Positions 58,544 through 64,000 of a stretch of 64,000 nt of DNA are shown piece after piece. Below the pieces are notes generated by a model, which did no database searches, was not told the DNA's origin, and was given only the letters and a program-made list of their open reading frames with translations. The DNA comes from Fibrobacter sp. UWR4 (GTDB taxonomy: Bacteria > Fibrobacterota > Fibrobacteria > Fibrobacterales > Fibrobacteraceae), in the NCBI RefSeq assembly GCF_003149045.1, contig NZ_QGDU01000008.1:1-64000 (forward strand), given 5' to 3'. Each line of letters begins with the position of its first letter. Position 1 is the first letter of the stretch. Both the position numbers and the translations under genes were made by a program.

Positions 58544-59893
58544 TTAAAAATGTTGCGCTCTGTTTTCCACGTGAATTTCGTCTAGCGCACCGTTCCAAGT
58601 TTCGTTATCGATATCGTTTCCGCCTGCGTGGAGCGGGTAAGCCTTTGTTGCATTGCCTGGAGTGAACGGTAATGCGCTTGCAGAATTGCCTTCACTGTCT
58701 TTTGCTGTTACGGCTTTATCATTGACGTACATGGTGATGTTTCCGCTTTGGGAGACGAGTGCGAAAAATGTCCATTCGTCGGTGGATATTGCGGTGGAAT
58801 CAAAGTAGATGCTTTCGGTAGCGTCCGGCATTTTTTTCATGACGGCAAATTTGCCTTTTGCACCATCAAAGTACCACTGGAACTTTGCCGTGGAATCATT
58901 CCTGTAGGCGCGTTGGCTAAAAAGGACCTGGTCAAATCCATTGGGACCATCCCATTTTGTCCATAATGAAAGTGTGAAATCGCCCTTGGTGGGATCGATC
59001 ATACCCAGGTCTATGAATTGACCTTGCTTTAGGATGATTGCCCTGCCGGAAATGCCTTCGACATATTGGTTGTCGTATGCTGGTGTCATGTCATAGTTCA
59101 TCACAGGATCGTTTTTTTCGAAGCTGAGAGTGATGTTGACGTATGAAGGGCCTTGATGATTGTTTCTATGGTTGAAATCCACGCCGAACATGCCGTCGCC
59201 GAAGTCGGGAGGGGCAAAGCTGCCATCTTCCTTGCGGTTTTCCATAGGCGGCAGGTAGATGCTGTCGCGGTCATCGGTAGTTCTGAAGTCGAGGTGGCCT
59301 TGCGGTTTGTCGTCGCGGATGTATACGAGGGAAATGTCGCCTGGAGGAACATCTTCAAAGGCGAAGGTGCCGTCGGGAGCGACTTTTGCGGTCATGTTGG
59401 TGCCGACGATGCGCATGTAACCGTCGCTTTCGCCGCTGACACTGCTTTCGATGTGTCTGCGGGATCCTAGGATCAGCGTGTTGCTGCTATCCTGTGAGGC
59501 ATAGGCAAGGCCGCATTCCTCGCCACTTTCGGCAAAGAGGATAATGCTTGCGGCGCCATCTACGGATAGGGTGAACTTACCGTTGCTGTCGGATGAGACT
59601 ACCACGGAATCCGTGGCGGTGGTCTGCTCCCAATTGTCGTAGTAGGCGACGACGCGTGCACTGGGAACTGCAGTTCCATTAAAATTGGTGACGATGCCTT
59701 CGATTTTTGTTGTGGCGACGGAGTTGCCGATGTCCGTGACGCCGCCTGCAACATTGTTGTCGTTTGAGTCCGAGGAGCACGCGCTTGCAAGGAAGGCAGT
59801 GAAAATGACGAGAACGATATTGCTAAAAATATTGTGGTTGCAGAAAGTGCTTTTGCGGCTAATTTTCGAAAATAAAGATTTCTTGAAAATCAT
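58544..59893 (-). CDS. Lipoprotein with carboxypeptidase-regulatory-like and LamG domains
   Basis: This is a 449-residue predicted lipoprotein with a long N-region and lipobox ASAC (about Cys39). VTDIGNSVATTKIEGIV follows, a segment typical of Fibrobacter surface proteins that carries a carboxypeptidase regulatory-like domain (about 60-150). A second small beta domain (160-215) and a LamG/concanavalin A-like domain (about 270-449) complete it, the latter with DFTLSLWTKWDG, KFQWYFDGAKGKFAV, WTFFALVSQSGNITMYVND and ALDEIHVENR. It probably binds carbohydrate or protein at the surface. It is directly downstream of a TIGR02147 regulator, which may control it. Confidence 0.85.
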   Translation of the reverse strand: MIFKKSLFSKISRKSTFCNHNIFSNIVLVIFTAFLASACSSDSNDNNVAGGVTDIGNSVATTKIEGIVTNFNGTAVPSARVVAYYDNWEQTTATDSVVVSSDSNGKFTLSVDGAASIILFAESGEECGLAYASQDSSNTLILGSRRHIESSVSGESDGYMRIVGTNMTAKVAPDGTFAFEDVPPGDISLVYIRDDKPQGHLDFRTTDDRDSIYLPPMENRKEDGSFAPPDFGDGMFGVDFNHRNNHQGPSYVNITLSFEKNDPVMNYDMTPAYDNQYVEGISGRAIILKQGQFIDLGMIDPTKGDFTLSLWTKWDGPNGFDQVLFSQRAYRNDSTAKFQWYFDGAKGKFAVMKKMPDATESIYFDSTAISTDEWTFFALVSQSGNITMYVNDKAVTAKDSEGNSASALPFTPGNATKAYPLHAGGNDIDNETWNGALDEIHVENRAQHF

Positions 59894-59894
59894 A

Positions 59895-60734
59895 TTAAGC
59901 CTCCTTTTCCACTTTCTTGCTCATGGGGAATGCGACCACCATCAGCTCGTAAATTTTTTCAACATTTGAATCGTTTGCAGCCCGCGCAATGATCTTTTTG
60001 CGCGCCTCCTCCAATACTTCCGTTGCGTAATTATAAGAACTTTCGCTCATGGCAAGCGTAGTAAACGCTGCAAAACGTTCATCTTTTGCCTTGCGCTCTA
60101 CAGCTCCGATGGCGTGCTGGATATATTCGCGGCGGATTTGGCGAAGGGCCATGGGAGGGATCTGCGTTGCGTCCAGCATTTGCGAAGTTTCTTCGTAGTG
60201 GTTTCCCACCTTGCGCAGTAATCCCCATTCCTGCAAGTTCTTGATGGCGTCGCGTGCCTCGTCTGTGGTAATTTGCGGATCAAGCATACGGGCAAGTTTC
60301 ATGAAGTCGCCATTCCAGTCGGAACTTACGGCCAGTTCTCTGATGACGGGGTAATACCACTTGCTGAAATATGCTTGTTCTCGCGTGGTAATGTGCGTAA
60401 ATTCGATGCGTTTCCGAATCTGGACAATCTTTTCCCAGGCGGATTCCCTTTTTTCCACTTGCTCGGCCTGGTTGTACTGGACGAGGGCTTCGAAGTAGTC
60501 TTTTTGCAGGGGTTCAAAATCCATGGCCTTGGCGATTTTTTCGATGGATTTTGGAGTCAGATTGAAACGTCCACGAATAACATTCAGGCAATAGGAACTA
60601 CTGCTGAAACCTGCCTTGGCGGCAAAGAAACGGTGCGAAAATGCAGCGCGCAGTTTCTTCTGCTCCTCAAAGTAGTCATTGAGGAACTTGCGGAAATCAT
60701 CGTAATCGTAAAGGTGCTCCAAAGCCATGCTCAT
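59895..60734 (-). CDS. TIGR02147 family regulator
   Basis: This 279-residue protein belongs to TIGR02147, a family largely confined to Fibrobacter. It has DYDDFRKFLNDYFEEQK at the start, FAAKAGFSSSSYCLNVIRG (helix-turn-helix like), and a long helical domain with YFSKWYYPVIREL and VAFPMSK near the end. Members often sit directly upstream of a surface lipoprotein gene, as here (1-base gap), and are thought to be transcription regulators. The upstream region has TTTACAC-type elements at about 60750 and 60816 and CAAAACGTAAATC between them, which may be operator sites. Confidence 0.87.
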   Translation of the reverse strand: MSMALEHLYDYDDFRKFLNDYFEEQKKLRAAFSHRFFAAKAGFSSSSYCLNVIRGRFNLTPKSIEKIAKAMDFEPLQKDYFEALVQYNQAEQVEKRESAWEKIVQIRKRIEFTHITTREQAYFSKWYYPVIRELAVSSDWNGDFMKLARMLDPQITTDEARDAIKNLQEWGLLRKVGNHYEETSQMLDATQIPPMALRQIRREYIQHAIGAVERKAKDERFAAFTTLAMSESSYNYATEVLEEARKKIIARAANDSNVEKIYELMVVAFPMSKKVEKEA

Positions 60735-60832
60735 GTTCCTAAAATAAATAATATTTACACAAAATCAAAACGTAAATCGCTTATTTGTTGACGCTTTGTG
60801 TGTATGCTTGATTTTATTTTTACACGTTTTGA

Positions 60833-60868
60833 AGAAAAAAAAGTCTCCCCTAACGATAGGGGAGGCTT
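60833..60868 (-). terminator. Intrinsic terminator of the beta-helix lipoprotein gene
   Basis: AGTCTCCCCTA and TAGGGGAGGCTT form a stem of about 11 bp with a run of A on its left, giving a U-run on the minus strand, 10 bases after the stop at 60878. Confidence 0.87.
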
Positions 60869-60877
60869 TGGGATATT

Positions 60878-62896
60878 CTAGTTGTAGTAGACGGTGCTTC
60901 CGTTGGGGAAGGTGACGTTCTTGCTATAGCTGTTGACATTGCTTACGGTGGAAACCTGGCTGGTGCCCTGGATGTAGCTACCGGAAGTAGTGGGCTTGAA
61001 AGCGATGTTGGAATTACCGTAGTAGCTATTGGTGTTGAAGCTTACGTTGTAGCTGGTGCCCGCCTCGGACCTACTTTTGCTGAAGCCGAGAAGCGTCTTT
61101 GTGGTGAGGGATGCTGTGCCGTCAGAGTCGAAGGAACCGCCCATGCCGCCGCTGATCTGGCATTCCACCACAACGACGCCACCGCTGATAGTAAGATCGC
61201 CATTGGAATCAATTCCGTCGGTATCACCGGAACCTGTCTTTATGTAGTGTACGCCACCGGTTACAGTAAGGTGTCCGCTGGAACTGCCCATGCCGCCCAT
61301 GCCTCCGCCGAATCCACCGGGACGATTGCCCCAGTTGTTGCCGCCAGTCTGCGTGTTGTTGCCGGAACCGTCGTTTCCTCCTGCTGCATTCCAGCCGTCA
61401 TCGGAACTGTAGACATCGGTAACGCCACCGCTGATGGTGATGTACCAGGCCTCAAGACCTTCGTAGGAGTCCTTCACGTAGACGGTACCGTTTGTGATGC
61501 GTAGGGTGGAGTCTGCATGGACACCGTCATTGCCCTTTGCGGTAATCGTTGTAAATCCGCCGTTGAAGTCAATATTCAGATTGCTGTGGACGCCATCGTC
61601 GCCGGAAGTCACCGTGTTTTCGCCGCCGTTGATGTAGACGCGGTTCTCGGAAACGATGCCTTTGCCCGTGGAATTCACCTTGATGGAAGGAACCGAGACG
61701 CTATCGGAAATCATCACATAGTTGAAGGCCTGAATGCCGTCATCACCGGCCTTGGTAATGTTGATGGAGCCGCCCTTGATGCTTACGATGCCCTTGCCTT
61801 CGGTAATAGTGGTATCGCTTCCGTTTACGGTGCATTCATCGCTCTTGATGCCATCGCCGGAAGTGGCTATGATGGTGATGTTGCCTTTTTCAACATCTAC
61901 GAGGCCCTTGCCCTTGATGCCGTTGTTCTTGGCGGTGACATTGATGGTGGTTTCGCCGCGGAAGCGGAGATCGTTGGAACTCTGGATGCCGTTATTGTAG
62001 TTGCCGGTGACGTTCAAGGTGCCGGTTCCCTTGAAGGTCATGTCGTCCTTGGAGTAGATGGCTGCGTTTGTGGTGTCTGTTTTAGTAACGCCGTTGCTGT
62101 TGACGTAGGTATGGGTCTTGGTGCGGGTGTTTCCGTCGCTTAGGGTGTTGACGGTTTCACTTTTTGCAACCACAAAAGCCTTGCTAGCCATCTGAACGTA
62201 GATGGGGGCGTCGGCGGTATTTTTGAGCGTAAGACCGCGGAGGTTCAGGTAGACGCCAGAGTCTGCCTTGGGGGAATAGACGCGGATTTGTGCATCATCG
62301 CCGCTGTAACTTCCGCTGAAATCGTATTCGCCTGCACAGGTAATGACCACTTCGCCGCCGTTCACGGTAACGCAGCCGTTGTCATTGGCGATGGTCGCGC
62401 CGGAGGCTGCATAGGTGATTACGGGGGCGTTCCCGTTGGATACGGATTCAAAGCTGCTGGAGCTCACTGCTTCGTGGATCACTTCCGATGAGGAACTGGA
62501 AACGTCTTCGGGCTGAACCATGGAGCTGCTGGAAGGCGGAACGCTTAAGGTAATTTTTTGACAAGCGGCATTGTACATGTAGGTGCTGCCGTCGATGCCG
62601 CTGATGATGGTGTTCTGGGAAACTACGTTGCCGTCTGCATCGATGCAAGTGTTTTGGGTGGGGACTTGCTCATCTCCTGATGGGGGCAGAGCATCGTCAA
62701 AACAGTAGACGACGCCGTCATCGCCAATTAAGGAAGTGAGCCCGTTGCAAGGGTCGATGTTGCCCTGCACTTCGCCCGAGGACAGATTGTCGCCAGAGGC
62801 GTTATTTACCATGGGATTTGATGTAGAGTCGTCTCCGCAAGCGGTCAGAGCCAGGAGAGAACCTGCGGCCATCATTTTCAAACTAATAGATTTCAT
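60878..62896 (-). CDS. Beta-helix carbohydrate-binding lipoprotein (Cthe_2159/DUF4353 type)
   Basis: This is a 672-residue lipoprotein. The ATG at 62896 has AAAGGAG and starts MKSISLKMMAAGSLLALTAC (Cys20). A Ser-rich linker follows (about 125-160). From 165 to 640 the sequence is a right-handed beta-helix of the Cthe_2159 type, with repeated turns such as NGIQSSND, NGIKGKGLVDVEKGNITI, DGIKSDE, DDGIQAFNY and DDGVHSNL. The family includes a calcium-dependent polygalacturonate-binding protein. A Gly-rich loop (about 520-550, GGFGGGMGGMGSS) interrupts the helix. It probably binds pectic or other acidic polysaccharide at the cell surface. Terminator downstream. Confidence 0.88.
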   Translation of the reverse strand: MKSISLKMMAAGSLLALTACGDDSTSNPMVNNASGDNLSSGEVQGNIDPCNGLTSLIGDDGVVYCFDDALPPSGDEQVPTQNTCIDADGNVVSQNTIISGIDGSTYMYNAACQKITLSVPPSSSSMVQPEDVSSSSSEVIHEAVSSSSFESVSNGNAPVITYAASGATIANDNGCVTVNGGEVVITCAGEYDFSGSYSGDDAQIRVYSPKADSGVYLNLRGLTLKNTADAPIYVQMASKAFVVAKSETVNTLSDGNTRTKTHTYVNSNGVTKTDTTNAAIYSKDDMTFKGTGTLNVTGNYNNGIQSSNDLRFRGETTINVTAKNNGIKGKGLVDVEKGNITIIATSGDGIKSDECTVNGSDTTITEGKGIVSIKGGSINITKAGDDGIQAFNYVMISDSVSVPSIKVNSTGKGIVSENRVYINGGENTVTSGDDGVHSNLNIDFNGGFTTITAKGNDGVHADSTLRITNGTVYVKDSYEGLEAWYITISGGVTDVYSSDDGWNAAGGNDGSGNNTQTGGNNWGNRPGGFGGGMGGMGSSSGHLTVTGGVHYIKTGSGDTDGIDSNGDLTISGGVVVVECQISGGMGGSFDSDGTASLTTKTLLGFSKSRSEAGTSYNVSFNTNSYYGNSNIAFKPTTSGSYIQGTSQVSTVSNVNSYSKNVTFPNGSTVYYN

Positions 62897-63123
62897 TGAA
62901 GCGCTCCTTTGTTTCGCCAAATCACTAGAGAGAAATATAGGGTGTGGCGTTCAACAAACCAAGATTTTGGCTTTGCCGAAATGAAAAGAGCGTGTAAAGG
63001 TGTGTAAAAATTATTCTAGGAGTGTTTACGAAGGATTTTGGGTGTTGTCTGTTGTTGTGCAAAACATGTGATAATCCTGAAAAAAGTTTCTTATATTTCG
63101 TTCTATTGCATTAAGAATTTTTC

Positions 63124-64000
63124 ATGACCTGCTTTTTCGTTAGCGACTTGCATATTGATTTTTACGCACCCTTGACTAGGACGGTGCAGTTGCTGCGTCG
63201 TTGCTTCCAGGATTTTTTTGATCGTAATTTCTTGCCGGCGGATGTCTGCTGTATTGCGGGGGATATCGCCAACAATTACTTCACTTACGTGGAGTTCCTG
63301 AAGTTCATTAGCGAAAAGTATAGCCAGGTTTATATTTGCCTGGGCAATCACGATATCATTACGGAACGTGAAGGCGTTTTCGGGGCGGATAAGGATTTCC
63401 CTACTTCCGAAAGCAAGATTGCCTATTACCTTGAGGAAGCGGCGAAAATTCCTAACGTCCACCTGCTGGAAAAATCTGCAGCGACGCTGCCCTCCCGAGT
63501 TTTGGCGACGGCGACTACCTTGCCCGCGGCTAGTAACTATTCTATTGCAGGCTGCCTAGGGATGTGCGACTTTACTTACAGGCATCGCCCGGACGCCTCC
63601 GTCGAGGAATACAAATTCCTGTGGAAGGCCCGCTGGTTCGATGGTCGCCACTGGAATTACAAGGACAATGATGTGGCCGCACTTTGGGCGCATTATAAGG
63701 ACGTCATGAACAATCTGACGGCGGATCGCCCGAAGGTCATGATGACGCATTTTTTGCCCATGGAATTCGGCATGGCGGAAATGTACCTGGCCAATCCCAA
63801 TTCCACGTACTTCTTCTTTCAGGGGGACGAATTCCTTCGCAATCTGGACGAAGGTTCCATCTGGCAGGCTGGCCATACTCATTCGGCGATCAAGCGCGTT
63901 GTCCGCGATAGCCTAGGCAAATCCCATCTGCTGCTTTGCAATCCGGTGGGTTACCCTACGGAACATCCTTACGAAGAGAACCATCTGAAGCGGGAAGACT
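63124..64000 (+). CDS. Metallophosphoesterase, cut by the window end
   Basis: An open frame runs from ATG 63124 to the window edge (292 codons seen, no stop). It is a calcineurin-like phosphoesterase: MTCFFVSDLHIDFY (D-x-H), AGDIANNY (GD), LGNHD (GNHD), MMTHFLP (H) and AGHTHS (GHTH), in the correct order and spacing. The substrate is unknown. Related cytoplasmic proteins act on phosphodiesters or as phosphatases. The gap 62897-63123, shared with the divergent lipoprotein gene, shows nothing beyond a TATATT box near 63093. Confidence 0.88.
   Translation, partial: MTCFFVSDLHIDFYAPLTRTVQLLRRCFQDFFDRNFLPADVCCIAGDIANNYFTYVEFLKFISEKYSQVYICLGNHDIITEREGVFGADKDFPTSESKIAYYLEEAAKIPNVHLLEKSAATLPSRVLATATTLPAASNYSIAGCLGMCDFTYRHRPDASVEEYKFLWKARWFDGRHWNYKDNDVAALWAHYKDVMNNLTADRPKVMMTHFLPMEFGMAEMYLANPNSTYFFFQGDEFLRNLDEGSIWQAGHTHSAIKRVVRDSLGKSHLLLCNPVGYPTEHPYEENHLKRED

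Overview
The window looks like a chromosomal piece of a Fibrobacter-type bacterium (Fibrobacterota, plant-fibre degrader). The lineage markers are four FISUMP (Fibrobacter major paralogous) domains in three secreted proteins, a TIGR02147-type regulator, lipoproteins with poly-serine linkers after the lipobox, and secreted GH10/CBM6, CE6, PL11 and PL14-like polysaccharide enzymes. Two of these enzymes end in a C-terminal domain resembling a type IX secretion sorting signal. Several genes carry a TAAATT(TG) box 6-7 nt before the ATG, like the Bacteroidota -7 motif, which suggests leaderless transcripts. No rRNA, tRNA, transposase or CRISPR array was recognised.

Layout. 0-8.6 kb: FISUMP lipoprotein, a 57-aa small gene, a Sel1-like repeat protein, the sbcDC operon and two lipoproteins. 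8.6-15.4 kb is accessory in character: a candidate structured RNA with a near-consensus promoter and terminator, a HicA-like small protein with a radical SAM enzyme, two short coiled-coil genes, an AAA ATPase fused to a PD-(D/E)XK-like domain behind an array of 13-bp repeats, and a coiled-coil protein with 12 five-residue repeats. 15.4-27.2 kb: dicarboxylate symporter, exported protein, split chromate transporter, hybrid histidine kinase, a DUF975/GT4/degenerate GGDEF-like cluster, and a DUF4954 beta-helix protein with an M48-like membrane protease.

27.2-42.2 kb: three evenly spaced inverted repeats (about 85 bp period) ahead of a nuclease-like gene, then outer-membrane and BatD-like proteins, a double FISUMP lipoprotein, an NhaC antiporter, an MBL hydrolase, CE6 esterase coupled to a FISUMP protein, DUF763, GH10-CBM6 xylanase, a PL14-like lyase and a HAD phosphatase. 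42.2-58.5 kb is rich in defence-type genes: two DUF1016 nucleases (the second frameshifted) and a third decayed copy, an AlbA_2 protein with a 12-bp minisatellite, and a restriction-modification operon made of two methylase polypeptides and a GIY-YIG/helicase/Tudor-like protein. The DUF1016 and AlbA_2 genes share a promoter-plus-short-hairpin leader, and the R-M operon sits behind a 640-bp repeat-bearing non-coding stretch. Housekeeping and secreted genes (exported protein, GNAT, flavin reductase, PL11) lie between them. 58.5-64 kb: LamG lipoprotein with its TIGR02147 regulator, a large beta-helix carbohydrate-binding lipoprotein, and a metallophosphoesterase cut by the window end.

Taken together, the secreted enzymes and surface lipoproteins fit hemicellulose and pectin handling. 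The islands between them carry nucleases, R-M genes and unexplained repeat/RNA elements, which are the most interesting part of the window.
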